Below are positions 10,643-24,734 of a stretch of 64,000 bases of DNA, piece after piece; position 1 is the first letter of the stretch; each line of letters begins with the position of its first letter. Source of the DNA: Todiramphus chloris collaris (Eukaryota > Chordata > Aves > Coraciiformes > Alcedinidae); NCBI GenBank assembly GCA_025345505.1, contig JANVCC010000130.1:3136453-3200452 (forward strand), given 5' to 3'. Position numbers and translations under genes: made by a program. Below the pieces are notes generated by a model, which was given only the letters and a program-made list of their open reading frames with translations, made no database searches and was not told the DNA's origin.

Positions 10643-10810
10643 TCCATCTCCACAGCAAGTCTGTGAAGCAGTGGCAGAAGAGCCATTGTTCATGTTGCCT
10701 TCAATGACAAACACACCTAAAGTAGCTTAGCTGAGGGCACACAGAGGGGCAGCACTAGAGGAAATTGAAGACTGGCTTAAATCTTCCTGATGAGCAGCTC
10801 CCAGTCCAGA
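10643..10810 (+). mobile_element. MIR-like SINE relic
   Basis: The stretch aligns by eye with the central and 3' part of the amniote MIR family. It has 'ccatctccacagcaagtctg' (the CCTCACAACAACCCTGTGAG region), then 'gggcacacagaggggcagca' (the GGTCACACAG block), then 'atcttcctga' and 'gctcccagtc'. Divergence is heavy, as expected for an old SINE, and the 5' tRNA-like part is not seen. Confidence 0.55.
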
Positions 10811-13800
10811 AAACCTTATCGACAAGTGTAGTCACATCTGATTCTATGCTCTTTACTATACTGTGCAAGGCACATTGTCACTCAGAAGAAATTATATGTT
10901 TTTGCAGTGTATGTCAGTTTTGGCTACACTTACTGTTTCAATATAGCTTCTGGGTACTGTCTTTTATTTGTTTAAAAAAAAAAAGAGTTGCTATTAGTGC
11001 TCTGTGTTATTTTAAGATGATGGTAACGTGTGCATTAAAAATGCACAGGTAGATTAGATATTTAACATTCAGTTGGAGTTCTGGCACAGTCTGAGGGCAT
11101 GAACTGTAGCCAAGAATATATGGATTCTTAAAACTGTTTCCTGTGCTAAATCTCAGTATCAGCCTGTCCATACGTAATGAGGAAAAGGATGATGTAAAAT
11201 AAGGGTATTCTTAAAATACTGTCACTTCTCCCTCACCCGCATTTTTTTAAAGAAATATATTGCAAAAAATTCATAATGCACCTGGCCATCTTTCTTATGT
11301 CTTTCTTTCTTCCTCCTCCTGATGGAATCAGTGCTCTATATTATTCCTTAGATTCAAGAGATTATGGCAATCTTTTCTGGTTTTTCATTAGTTGAGCTGA
11401 TTCTGCGCAAATGCTGTTTAAGATTCATGAGTAATTTTGCCTCTGCAAAGAATATAGGAATGCAAAGAATAGGAATGCAGCTGGGGGGGGAAGGAGAAAT
11501 TTCCAATATTCAAGCCTGACCATGGGATACTGATGAGAAATAGACACACAATTATCTTGAAATAAAATGCAACTATTTCTTCCTTCAAGACTATCCCCAC
11601 AAACTGAGGTATGCCTAGGTTAATGCATCCAGACCTTTTGCATCTTCCGTCTCGTGTAGACTGATGTTTCACAGGCATACTCTGGCTTTACTGGGTCTCT
11701 GCAGAGCCATGAGCTCCCAACAATTATTACAGATTTTCCTCAACCTGGAAGCCTTGGGGTCTGTGTTTTCTGTGGCCATACCCCATTGCTTCAGGCCAGA
11801 GTTTATCATTTCCTCACACCAGGAGACTTGCAGATAGGGCAAACTGCATTCTGTTTGTTGTTGATGCTGAGAAGCTGGGGAGAGATGAATCCCCTGTGCC
11901 CACAGATCAGCTACATATGCCATCGTGCCTGGGCCATGCTGTATGGATATCTGAACAACTCACCATACCCAGGCAAAGGCTGAATTTGGCCTCAGTTAAT
12001 TCCTAGACTCCACGTCTCTCTGTAGTTCCCACTTCACACCTCTTAATGTATGCTGGGATTGTTTTAACTGAGTAATTTTAGGCTGATTGCCATAGAACTC
12101 GCAGGAAGAGCCGCAGAACTGGTCCTGCCCCAGTGGGCTTATAATGCTTCCAGGCGCCAGTTACAGCAGCCTAATGTAGTGCAGTTCAGTACAATGGCTT
12201 TGCGCCTCCTGATCCTCCAGGCTATTAAGGAGACTGATGTGAATGATTTGCATACCCTGGATCTGGTCAGGAGACCACCATTCCAGGTGCTGCCTAATGT
12301 TAGCTCTTCCACACTGGGATGTGTTTGTTAAAAGTGTTTGGAAGTAACACCCATCTCCCTTCCCTCCTGGCTTTTCCATCCTGTGTCTGTGGGGTACTTG
12401 GAGCTGGAGCATGTCACTGATCATGAGATAGTCTGAAAAATTACCTTCAGGCTTATGATTAGGCACTCGTTCTTCATTACTTTCTTGGATCAGGGCCTTA
12501 GTACCCTGCAGTAACCATGTGAAGCCAGTGCCAACTTTGAGTGGCTAAGCAACAGAACTGGCACATTGTATTCATGCTATCTTCTTCATTAAGAAAGACG
12601 ATTCAAATATCATTATTTCTTGAAAAGCATCCAGCCTGTGAAAAGATTCAGACACTGTTGATGAAGTTACCATGGATTTCTTTTGAGACATTCAAGCTAT
12701 TAAAAGCAGGAATGTTTTGTCTGAAATGCTATACAGAAACCTACTGATAGAAATAATCACTTGCTGGCTGTTACCTTTCATCTTTTGTACATGAGTAGAA
12801 GTTTACCCTGTTCCTAATTACAGTGAATTAGATGAATTTGTTCTAGCAAATCAGGCTATTCAAAGTGTGAATATTTTCTGGAAAGGGAAGAGCAAAAATG
12901 ACTTCAAACAGTGAGTCCAGAAGAAAAGGTTCTGAAGATGGGCAGACATGAATCATAAAGGAGGTATACTGTAGGTGTCCTTCATACCTCTGCTTAATGT
13001 TTTTTCTTCTTGTACAAAGGAAATTAGTTACATTGTACACAGACAGCAGAATATCTTCATTTGAGGACATAATTTATGGGAGCTTCTTAAATAACCACTC
13101 ATTATTTCATATAAGGGGGACAGAAGCCTTCGAGGCACCCTGGAACATTCCAGTTCTATTGACCACAAGAAGATAACTTCCACTATCTAATCCCTCTCTA
13201 CGAAGTTTCCAAGATGAACTCTGTAACTCAACTATGATTATAGACTTACTATTTTTTTCACTACCAGTTGGGAAACAAAATAAAAGAGGGACTGAAATAA
13301 AAATTGTATATGACCTTTTGTTCTCATTTACAGAAAGGTCTTTTTCCAGATTTTGGTAGCGTAGAGTTGAGTGAGATGTGACTACAGCCTAAGAAAGTGA
13401 GGGAGAGGAGCAGATGCTCCCAAGCCTGCAGCTAAGGGTATACATGGCATCCAGGACATGCTGTAAGCAGAGCTATAGCCCCATCAACCCTTCTCCCTGC
13501 GAGTTTATTCCTGATGTAACAGCAAGGAAAAATTGTACAGAAATAGTATTTATTTTTGTCTTAAGGTCCCATGCCATTTTACGGGTAGTGGAAATAAGAA
13601 TCAGGGTCTCTATAGATAAAAGTGCTACTTGTTACTATAAGCCTTTGCCCTGTCTTCCTCAGGGTTATGAAGAGCAAATTGTGCCTGGTAGCACAATTTC
13701 AGAATCTCCCTTTGAAGCTGTCCAAAGTTTCAAGTTGTTTAAATCCTTCTCCAGGTTAGGAGAAAAGTTAACACAAATATCTCCTCTTTAATTTTTAATC

Positions 13801-16800
13801 CAAAGGACACTGGAACTGAGAGAAACCCAGATTCCTCTCACTTCTCTGAATGCAGCTCGCTCTGGGCAGAATACGGTCACTTCTTAACAGTCTCCATCAC
13901 AACTGTGTAATTGGCTGAGGCAGGACGGGAGGTGACTGAAAATGTAAGACTAGCTCCTTGGTGGATTCCCCCTCCCCCTCTGTGTACTAGGGAAGAATCT
14001 GTCCATTCACTGCTATTTCTTGGGAATGGAAGAGCTGCAGAGGACAAGCTGAGACGGAGGAAGAGGTGTCACATTGCTGTGCCTCAGAAAGGAGACTCTG
14101 AGGTTCATTATTTAAGGTCTTATGTTCCCACTGGGACTTGGCGAGGATTATCACCTGTCCTCACTAAGAGCAACTTGATTTTGGTTAATACTTTTCTTGA
14201 TTCGGTTTCTCACAGACTGCGCTCCCTCCCACACCCCAGCTTTCCAGCCTGATCTGCTGATTTTAATGGGAATCCCAACTTCTCTGCAGCCGAGCTTCAC
14301 TTGATGAGAGAGTTGCTGGTATGCTTCATGCATTACTGGGCACAGCTCCCCAGAGATGGGGGTCAGGGGATTGGGCTGCTTCTTGCATGGGTGCTTGCAA
14401 TGGTGTCACCATTTTAACACACTAGTATTATTAGCAAACACTGCACGGCATCATCTTCAGTCAGCTGGTGTTGGATAAAGGGGAGAGAGGAGGGACTCAT
14501 CCTGAATCATCTCCTAAACGAGAAGGGCTTCAACATGTGCTGTTCAGAGCCACTAACCAAAAGAGAATGTGTTGCAGCTGCAAATGCTGCATCCCTAAAC
14601 ATGGTACAGCCAGAGCTTTTGGAACTAGTCAACCTGTCTCTGGGTTATGTTTGCCATTCAGGGAATGCTGACACACTTCTGACTGGGGGTTCCTTGACAG
14701 GAACACATCACACATCAGGAGCTAGACACTCCCTGGGTGTTTCACAGCTGCTAAGTTTGTAACTTGGAGGCAGCAAATAGACTTCTTTCTGGACTGATTG
14801 TACTAAGCAATGATACTTGATTACCAGTGTTTGTCTGAATCCCTAAAGAAAATGAAGTAAATAAGGATCTCAAAGGTCAATGGTGCAACATCTACACACA
14901 GAGGAATAAAGGATGTGCTCCAGGTATTGTGGATGGATGTCAGCCATACCTGACAGTGCATTTCCATTCACGGCATGTGAGACAGCTCAGATCATGGGAG
15001 AATCTGGAAAACCAGATATGCAGGATACCATGAGATCACCAGGTCTGACCTAAGGGAGCGAACTATGCAGATAGTTCTGCTTTTTTCTTTTTATTTCTTT
15101 CCCAGGACAACAGAAGGATTAATTAGATCTGAACTGGTATTTTACCTTTGTTCTGCACCTGAGCTTGTTAGTTCTCTTCATCAGCTCCTAGGCTGCTGCA
15201 GACTGGCTGTGCATCCTTGCCTTGCTGCCCAAAGGTCGGTGCTTCTCAGGGCTACAGTCATTACTGCCACTCCTATTTAAACAGATTAAACTAACCCAGA
15301 TGAATTTACTTGGCACAAGCAAAGGAATGCTGACACAAACTGCTGTGCGGGCTGGCTCAAAAGTGCGCTTAACACTAAGGTAGGAAGAGGAGGACAGGGG
15401 ACAGAACAGATGAGCAGCTGCAGTGGTAACATCCAGCAGCACAGCTGGATCTGAAGGAGAGTGTTTGTCCACAGCCTCTGAAAGCAATTACACTTGAGCC
15501 TTGGGTGGTCTGGCACATCTGAGAGTGCTACTTCTTTTGTTAACTAAATAGGGATTTGCGTGTTTGTCCTTATATCCCGACTGTAACATTCCTGGGCTTG
15601 TGTGTGCTGCGTAAGCGTTGAGATTTGACTACTTTAGTTGCTGGTAGCAGCTCCTCCATTAAATGCTGTGTACCAGATGAGAAGACAATGATGCTGATTT
15701 CCAAGGTGAAGTAGAGGGAAGGGTAGTTCCGCTGCAACTTCCATCATTCCATGAGCAGTCTTTGTTCCAAATCAAGCTACCAAAACTCAAAATGATACAA
15801 AATTTCTGAAGAATTCAGCTTTGGAACCTGCTGCTTTTCTGGTTCCTGTAACTGCTGCATTCAAGAATACTTATGTCAGGGCATCCTGGGACTGTGTGAA
15901 GTGCAGCAGCCTAATGTGATGGTCCTTCAAACACTTCTACATCCATTGAACTGTTCTATGATGAATTGTTTCTTCACTATCTGTGATACCTAAGTGCCTT
16001 ATAACAGACTTCTGAAATATTCATTATTTTCTTTTTATATTATTTCCTTTAGGGAAATGCAAATGTTTGTGAAGTATTGCTTAGAACTTGAGAACATTGT
16101 TTTTGATGGCTTTTGGAAAACAATAATTTACCAAAACCAAAATATTTTTTTTAGGATGTATCAATTTCATCTACATCACTTTCTGTGAAATTAACTCAGC
16201 ACGATGGAAATATTTTGGTTAATCATTAGCAAAAGAACTGTTAGCTCTAGTCTACTAGCAAAGATACACCATTTTGGCTTTTAATATTGAAAGGTCATCT
16301 CAGCCTGACATGAAAACCTGAAATGATATGGCCAAAATGGTGCTATTTATATGTAAATATGATCTTCTTCCAGTTTACCTGCAGCTGTGGTTACACTGTC
16401 CAAGGTGGTCTGGACACACTTTTCCAAGAAGGGAACACATAAAATAACTGTACCAGATGAACATCTTGCCACTGGTTTGGACTCTGATGTCAGACTTTGA
16501 TCAATGGATCACATCTAAAATATTCCAAACCAAGACATGCAAGACAATTACTGTCAGGTTCCTTGATACCCTTGAAAAGGGGAAATTAACTTCGTAGTGG
16601 TCAGTGCAGACATTGCTGCTATTTCTTTGAAGTTGGTATCTATGAGATTTTTGACGTGGTGTCCAATTGCACCAAGATCCAGTTCTTGCACATCCTTAGG
16701 CATGCTGAAGTGGGTAGCTTTTACCCAGCCCTGCAGGCACCTGTGGAAAACTTTATTGGGAAGTGGTTAAGCAGTCTCCTTACATTATGTAGCAAGACTT

Positions 16801-17392
16801 GCCAGAGACCTATAGAGAGCTTGACCACACGCAGAAACCTATCCTCCCACTGCCTTCAGTACCTGACACCATTTCTGTCTTCCCCCAAGCACAGGGCCAA
16901 AGGGCCAATGCTATATATCCTTTTCGAAATTAAAAATGGGCAATGTTATCTATAATTATTATATTCTAGGTTGTTTTTATCATTTGTGATGCAGCTATAG
17001 TAAATTATTTAATTATGCGGCACCTCTTTGCCCCTCACAGCAAGCACATAACACTTATTAGCTTCAATAGGAGTTGTGTGCACATAACTATGCAAGAAAT
17101 AATATACCCTTTTGATTACAATAAGGTTATAAGCAGCAGGAGTCCATTATGATTAGCAGTAAAATGAGGAATTTTTCACAAATCATAAATGTTACTTTAT
17201 AATTTCCATTTCTCCTTATCCTTTTTCTCTGTATGCCTCTGCAAATTTATATTTTGTCCTAAGTCAGGCACTTTGCAATCATCCCAAAAGCTGTTATTCA
17301 TTATGAACCGATGTGTATTTGCTGAATCTTTCTTTGGAAAGAAACTAAAGAGTTTCCAAAGAAGTAGTTATACCAATAAGAATGCTCAAAAA
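10811..17392. other. Unassigned non-coding stretch
   Basis: About 6.6 kb of unique-looking DNA has no supported gene. Open frames of 125 codons (13414-13791) and 113 codons (13911-14252) match no family I know. A weak CR1-like phrase ('gagatcaccaggtctgacct') near 15030 is too short to call. Confidence 0.55.
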
Positions 17393-17440
17393 ACCCACAA
17401 AAACAAGCAAACAAACAAATAAGCAAACAAAAAAAACTAC
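17393..17440. repeat. (AAAC)n-like low-complexity tract
   Basis: About 48 bases consist of imperfect AAAC/AAAT repeats ending in an A-run. It resembles a decayed tetranucleotide microsatellite or an old retroposon tail. Confidence 0.8.
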
Positions 17441-20329
17441 AAATGTGTTAAAATCACTCAATAATACTTGCCTGAATTGACTTCTCTACCCTAGGGCTGG
17501 ACCTGACTTGAATGTCCATTCACATCCTTGCAAAGTCTGCCACATTCTGAAGTCCTCATGCTCCCAAATGGCAACAGATGCTGGCAGCTGTACTGTTGTG
17601 GCTGCTACCACAGTCGTACAGTGTGATGTTTTTTCTTTTGGTTGTAAACATCTCTTCTAAAATAATTTCTGAAAAGGTATTTTCCCTGCCATCCTGTCAC
17701 CTAGCAGCGATTCTGGGAGGCCATAGCTTGCGTAATGTAAGTGAGAGATGCATTTCTTGTGAAGGCAGGATGTGATACTCAGTGCCTGTGAAAGCTTTGA
17801 GGCAGAGTTGGAATGAAAGGTGCAATGCTTCTGAGGTGAGGGTGGGACCAGGGCTGTTTCTTTAGGTAAGACTGAGCATCCATGGCTGTCAGAGGTAGGA
17901 CAGTGAACGAGCCAGATTGTAGCTCTGCTGTGTCAGCTCCTGTATGTCACACCTGACTGCATGAAACTGCATTTCAGGCTAGTGCATATGCTGTGAAAAT
18001 GGCCAAGAATTACATCCTTCTTTTACATTACAGGAGACATTTATGCTGAGAGAACAGGGAATCAAAAATCAACAGAGAAAATCTGTTGGTGGAGTTACAT
18101 ATCTCAACAAAGAAGGTAGCATTTCTTTCCTGATATACAAAGCAAATGGAGGCAAATTGTGTTTCCCGGGAGCAGATTTAGAATTATATCCTCTAGTACT
18201 CTGTATTGACCAGTCATTAGAAAGGACTGTTAAGCTTGGTGCCATTTCTGGTTTTTTTTCCATAGTTGCTTTGGTCTGGACTGAGAAATTGTTTCTGTCA
18301 GAAGCCAGAGTTTGCATGCGGTTCTGGAAAGTGGCCATCCTATGTTTCCAAAGGATTAAGACTTCCTATGGAGCAGATCTGCTGTCACAAGGAATCACAC
18401 GGTACCTTCCATTAAAAATTAAAAAAAAAAAAAAGAATTCCTACCAAATGTTGTATGGGTTCAGAGAGAGTAGTAGGCACAACATGAACTTGAAACAGAG
18501 CTGCTATCATGACCAGGGGGCTAAAAGGCATGTTCATCTACATGTATAGAGACATATAGATACAACCTCAGGATATAATAACCTTTTTGCTTCTTGTGCT
18601 TCAAAGGTGAATGAAAAAAGACATGAATTTTTATCATCTTCTTTCATATTCCATTACTTTTTTCTTCATAGAAGTTTTAAAAGCTTAGAATCAAGGTACT
18701 AGATGCAAAATGATATGTTATTTGTATACTTATAAAACTGTATTACCAGGTATTAAAAGTAAGTGACAAATAGCTCTATATTTAAGATGGCAAAATTATT
18801 TTTATTATAAAACTGTATTTTCCGATAGTTGTCTCTTGTGAAACATCCACCTTCTAGGCTAAAATTTGCCATGCTTGGTGAATAGTTTTGAAAAGTTTAC
18901 ATATAAATTCAGTCCATTTTTAAATGAGAATGAGAAGCAGAATATATTGCTCCCATTTTAATTTGCGAGCTTTTTCAACAGCTCTTACAGGCAGAATCGC
19001 TGTCAATTGAAAACTGTGATTTGCCATAGAAGTATCTGTGCCTAAGTTGCAAAGTCTAGCCTTGTTGAGAAGGAAGTTGACTTTTATTTAACTGACATGT
19101 GAATGTTCGATAATCCCATACCAACCATGCACTATAAAGGCTTTTTCTTATCTATCTTCCCTAATTTTGCCTTACAACACTGATCTCAGACTTACACAAA
19201 TGCTTAACTTTGCATGATCTGAGCAGTTCCCTTGGCTCCAACAGAGTGACCACAATGCCTACAACCTGCGTGGGGAACAGGTCTTTATAAAATAGGGTTA
19301 CGTGCTTATTTTTTTTTTATTACTGACAGACCCTGCCACTGATCTCAATGCATTAATGACCTGGCTACATTTCAAATGCTCTAACAATATAAAACAGGGT
19401 CGAAGGACCCAGATTCTCAGCAAAAGAAGCACTCTTCTTAGGGCATACACACTTTTCTCCTGCTGCTGTGATCTATAGGAAACATTCACTGGGCAGGGAA
19501 GAAAAATACTACTGATTTTTTTTCTGATCTTTTTTTTGGATTGGACTTCATAGCTTTCTGTAATTTATGGCCTCTCTTTGCTGCACTCTGAACAAAGGTG
19601 TAATCTAAAATGCAGGAGCTGGAACACTGTAGTTCAGAATGCAGGCCAGCTTCACTAAGCAGCCACCCCTTTCCTTGTTCCTAAAGCAGCATTGGGCATT
19701 TGATCAAAAGATGAACATTTGCAATTCCTACACTGAAGCTGCAACGGTGAGATTTTGGTAAGCCTGGTTAAAACACTAACAAAAAGAGGTCAAATCCCAC
19801 AGCTGTTAAAGGTGATAGGGAAGCTGCCTACTGCAGGAAAAACGCTGGGAAACTCTTTCTGCTGGGCATTGCCTTCCAGTCTCTGAGCAAGTCTTGCAGG
19901 CATCTGCAAAAGGAAGTAGAGACAAGAGGCAATATGTTAGTAACAGCCATTGAAAGGTAGGTAGTAGGCAAGGATTTGCTTCAGAGAACTGCTGAAGAGC
20001 TTAAGAATTACAATCATAAGTAATTTTGAGAAGAGTTTTAAAAACACGTATCTGAGGGTCTGTTGAAGCACTGCCACTCAGGGAATCTGAGCCAAGGAGA
20101 AGTATAGAGTTTCCATACATGCTCTGTCCTCTACTGTTGTATGGCACTTCCCATAGTAATGATGGACTTGCCTAGAGGCTTTGGAGCCAGCCGTTTGCCA
20201 TCTGTGTATCTCCACAACGCAGCAGCGCGTTGACATGCAAGCTCCTGTTCGAAGGCATTCGAGTTATATTAATGTGACCAAGCTAATAAGCCCTGCCTCG
20301 GGAAACTGTTACCTAATATTTCAACAACT
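17441..20329. other. Unassigned non-coding stretch
   Basis: No gene is recognised. The 168-codon open frame at 18043-18549 (+) runs through a 14-base A-run near 18420 and has no similarity I recognise. T-runs occur near 18250 and 19305. Confidence 0.5.
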
Positions 20330-20398
20330 GTTTAGGGTAAAATGCCAAACTCAGATACTCTCCCCTCCCAGGCAAATGCTCTGATCAGTGGAGCAGAG
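20330..20398 (+). mobile_element. Possible 3' end of an ancient SINE
   Basis: The phrase 'aactcagatactctcccctc' followed by 'ccaggcaaatgctctgatca' and 'gtgg' resembles the amniote SINE ending in which a GAACTCAG.TCTCC block precedes AGTGCTCTAACCACTGG. Only about 70 bp is matched, so this is tentative. Confidence 0.35.
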
Positions 20399-23300
20399 AA
20401 CAACAGTTGTTTGTCCTTTCTTGCTGTCTGACCTGATGACGGACCATTCCCATCTGCCTCATGGCCCATGTCAGATGAGGGTTGGAAAAGCTAGGCAGGT
20501 TGTTAAGCAACTTGAATGAACATTGAGGAAGATAGATGTGAGTCTGTCTTTGCTAGGCGGGGAAGCAAACTTAGGTTTTCCATTAGGAAGAGAATGCCCC
20601 AAGCCCACCACTGGGTAGGGACAAACCTACTCTCCATCCTTTGAAAGAGGGAATGGGAACATTTCCCTGTAGTGCTGTCGAGAGCACTCCTACTCTCCCA
20701 AAAGACAGAAAACCCCCAAGTGCTAAGCTCTGATCAGCCACATGCTCGCTACATTTCTCTGTTCCACATGCAGGCTGCTCTAATATACCTACTCCCCTCT
20801 TCACACAAGCCATAGGGTTCGTGGGCTCTTAGCACAGGTTTTGGATTCCAGTCTGAGGATACCAACCCGAAAACTTGGCGATGCAGCTTCTATGACCTCT
20901 CCCAGTCTAGGGACACCAGAACCACATGGTAAAGTTGAGCATGGAAAGCCATGTTTGAGCTATCCTGTCCCTGACTTACTGACAGCTCCTAGGAAGGGAA
21001 GGTCAGAGATGGACAGGGGTCCATGGGAATGGAGTAGGTGCATGATGGGATTGTGCTGGACACAAATAAGGCACTTTTTCTCATGATTTGCAAATAGCCA
21101 TTTGCGATCCATCTCTCACCACTGAAGTGTAAAGAAAAGAGTAGGTGCATGACAGCATATTCACTCTCAGCCTTCAGTGAGGGCAAATATCAAACTGATT
21201 CCTCCTTATTACAGGCATTCGGAGTGCTCACAGGTAAAAAAGCCAGCTTATCTAAACCAAGAGGCTATTTTGTATTGCACACATATTTTATCCAGGGACT
21301 ATGATGACTCAAGCTTACTTTCTTACAGCTAATGGCATCATTAGAAGAATTCTGCTCTGAATTAAAAAGGGAATAGAACAGGAACCCTTGAAGAAACAAT
21401 AGCCTCATGATTCATAGCCTCCTGCTATTTATTTGCTCTATAAATGACATAATCCCATTGTGGGGAGATCAGGGTGAGGCTGGGTATAGTGCAGGGGCCA
21501 CCAACAAGCATAAAGGTCTGGGATGATGGACTTGGCAGGGGCTCAGTCATGAGCACTTGAGGTGCTGCCTCTTTGGGGTAAACTTTAAGCACAGGGGCAT
21601 CTTTGTTTAGTTCTGGGGAACTTAACTACCTGCACCTGTTACTGGTGTACATTTTCCACCAGCTTTGAAGAATGGTGAGATGATTTGGCCTCACTCCAGT
21701 TGAATTTAATCACTCATGGCTCCTCTAGGCTCAGTGGATTGTAGAAAACTGTCATTAAACATGCAAAAGCAACACTGACGTTTACTCTGCAAGGAGGGAG
21801 AGAACATATGGAGTGAGCCCACACTTCATGCACTGCAGCACTTCAGAGGCTGGATTAGCATCTCTTTTTTTTCAGTTCCTGGTCTGGCCTGGAAGGTTTG
21901 CTAATTGACTAGCTTTGTTAGCATGGCGAAAACATCAGTGTGTTATTCTGAATGCAGCTGCAAGCTTGACCCTAATGTCATTTTATACCTTCTGATGCTT
22001 GATTTCTAGTAACTTTAAGTAGATTGGCACCAACATTTGGCTGCTGGCTTCACACGTGAGGTCACACCTGTTACCAAGATGGTTCTTTTTTAGTATCTCT
22101 CAGTTTTTCATCAATGCAGCCTCTCCTTGCTCCCTACCAACACTCAGTGATTGTGTGATAGAGTGTTTGCTTTTGTGGCCTTACTCCATGCCGTATAACT
22201 GGGGTCCAGAGATAAATATCACCTACAAAAGGCTCCAAAAATAATATTTTTTTTTTCAAAAATAATAGGGTTTTTTTCACTGAAAAGTCAGTGACAAATT
22301 CAGATACAATTCAATGCTTTTACATGGTAATAAACACTTTTAGGAGTGCCATTCTGAGAAAAATGGGAATACCTTTCTTTAACTCCAGTCCTTCTATATT
22401 TGCAGCTTGATATTTCCTTTCTGATGTGGGAATGCAAACAGTAAATAAAAATTCTCTGTTGCAGAGAATTACTGCAATGAGTATTTTGTAATTGGAGTTT
22501 AAGGCCCATTTTGCACTATAAATGGAAAAAGATGGAAGGAGAAAAGGTCAGTCATAATTGGCTCATGGATTGTGCAGTCTCTTACCTCTCTTTTCCTGTC
22601 TCTTTATTAATATATACATACATGCATGTATATTTAATGTATTGAATTATTGCTCCTTCATGGCTCCCCTTACCCATTCCAACACTATGGGGGGGAAGTG
22701 TAAGTGATGTTAGAAATGCCACAGGACAATCCACAGCTTGCACCTAGACTCTTTAGTTGCAACATCTTTAGTAGCTCTTCCTGGAAATGGTGGCAATAGA
22801 AATGATGCAGGTATAGTGACAGTGCTTTGGGAGCAAGCTCTGGAACTGTATTTGATGCTAGAATTAGGTTGGAACTGGGTAGGTGAGACCTCATCTGCAT
22901 CTACAAGCTTCACTCCTCATCTGTGCAATTTCCTTATTCAGCACTCATTTCCAGAGTGCAAGAAATTAGGGTTATTTCTTTGACAACTGACCTAGAAAAT
23001 CAGGGTCAAGTTCTCCTGCTTCGCTGTAGAATTTTATATCTCATCCATTACTGCAGCCCACAAGCACTTTTCTCATGTAGAAAGTCACTCAATCCCACAT
23101 AGTGTTCATGGGACCTCTGGCAGTTTTCTTTTTGGGTGTTAGCACTCTGCATGTTCTCTTTGGAGGGAATGAGGTGGGGAGAATAAAGGTTTTTGTATTG
23201 CTAATGTCAGTGATGGCAGTAAAGTTGTCACGGGGGGGAAGTCTAGTAACATCCCTTGGAGATCCCCAGGTTTGGGAGTGCACTTGCTCTTCACTTGAAT

Positions 23301-24381
23301 AATTTCCGCAGATGCTTCCCTTTAATCAGAACTGTTTTGTTGTTAGTTCTCAGAAGCATTGGCTCAGAGGAGCACAGCTATCAACAAGGGTCACAGATTT
23401 GGTCCTTCATGGAGCAGGGATTCAATTCTTCAGCTACTTTGAAAAATGAGACTTTGAATTGGTATCAGAGGCTGCCTGCGAGCTAGGGAAGGCACTACAG
23501 CAGAAGCTCTGGGTGCCTGCTGTGGCTTCATCCATACAGAAAGCAATATTTTATACCAGCTGGAAGTGAGTGGCAACCTTAAACCGAGGTCCAGTTATGG
23601 GTGCTTCTGATAATCCGTGCTGATGTTGGTAAACACAGATTGTGTTAGCCATGTCCCATTCCTGGGAGGAAAAGCTGAAGTTGTGTTGCAAGCGGAAGAT
23701 GAAACAAAGCGTTTTTAGAAAATAATGTGAGTTGGTTGCCCAGGCTTAGTGAGGATTCTGGTGGCACTGTGGAGCTTTGCACTGTTCTTGACAAATGGGC
23801 TTCAGCAGAGCCACCCTTAGACCACGTTTGCTCTGAAATGCCAGCAGGTGGGTCATTTTATTACAAAGCTGTATCAATTCAGTAAAACCTTCTGTCTCCG
23901 TACTGGCACACACTCTGCAGGTTACGAATGCTCCGACTGCGGCAGTGAATATATTGCCAGACAAGCAGCATGTGTGGGTTGGTTATAAAAAGGGGAAGAA
24001 CTACTTTGGTAAATAGAGAGCAGGAGCAGTAGTGAGACTGACTCCCGTACCTTGGATCAGACTGCTGGGGTGGGAAGGAGGAGGCAGAGCAGACACTTCC
24101 CCAGTGCCAAATGCTGTAAGGTGTGTGGTAGCACAAGGGGAACCTCTGCCTGGAAAGCCCCTTCCAGATCTGTATGTCCCTCAAAGGGTAGCTGCCACGG
24201 CAGGATGGATGATCTCATGAGGGAAGCATGCGTTGGCCTGCAAGTGGGAGCAGATAGGGACAGATTTTGTCCTGGTCCTCCTTGTCCTGGTTCCTTTTGC
24301 TGTTTGGTAGTACAGACAGCTTTTGTACAGATGCATGCAAAGAAACAGAGCAGGCTGTAAGGAGCAAAGTGGAGAGATGTC
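20399..24381. other. Unassigned non-coding stretch
   Basis: About 4 kb has no supported gene. A T-run region (22245-22280), a 14-bp palindrome ATACATGCATGTAT (22618-22631) and a TATAAAAAGG box near 23985 are the only features noticed. The TATA-like box has no other promoter signal around it. Confidence 0.5.
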
Positions 24382-24429
24382 TGGTATGGTATGGTATGGT
24401 ATGGTATGGTATGGTATGGTGTGGTATGG
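24382..24429. repeat. (GGTAT)n microsatellite, ~9 units
   Basis: Pentanucleotide GGTAT units are uninterrupted for about seven copies, followed by one GGTGT variant and a final unit. The VWYGM and PYHTI repeated peptides seen in open frames on the two strands are artefacts of this tract. Confidence 0.97.
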
Positions 24430-24734
24430 GGAAAATAAGGGCATATGTCCAGGCAAAGAAGAGGGTGGAGATCAACAACAGCAAAAGGCTGGGCATCCAA
24501 ACCCTCTTCTCAAAACTGACAATGGAAGAAGCAGCAGAAAAAGTGGCAAAGTTAAGAAAGTGGCATTGTTTGTTTGAGGTTGAGGGTCTTTGTGCAGAAG
24601 ATATGCTGAGGGAAAATGGGTATGAGATGAAAGAAGTGTCCAAAACTGCTGGTGAAACAGAGGCCAAAGCTTTTTTCTAGGAGTGTCTTATGGAGTCTGG
24701 CATCTCATGTTAAAAGCAGGTCTTACAAAGAGGC
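24430..24734. other. Unassigned non-coding stretch
   Basis: Unique sequence follows the microsatellite. The 137-codon open frame (24267-24680, +) that covers it starts in the microsatellite flank and has no recognisable domain. Confidence 0.45.

Noticed and set aside
14985-15060. CR1-like phrase 'gagatcaccaggtctgacct'
   Set aside because: No continuation of CR1 landmarks on either side.
23983-23992. TATAAAAAGG TATA-like box (and a second one at 42524-42530)
   Set aside because: Isolated motif with no CpG enrichment, initiator or downstream exon; such boxes occur by chance in AT-rich DNA.
24057-24680. Open frames with repeated VWYGM or PYHTI peptides
   Set aside because: They are direct translations of the (GGTAT)n microsatellite and its flanks.
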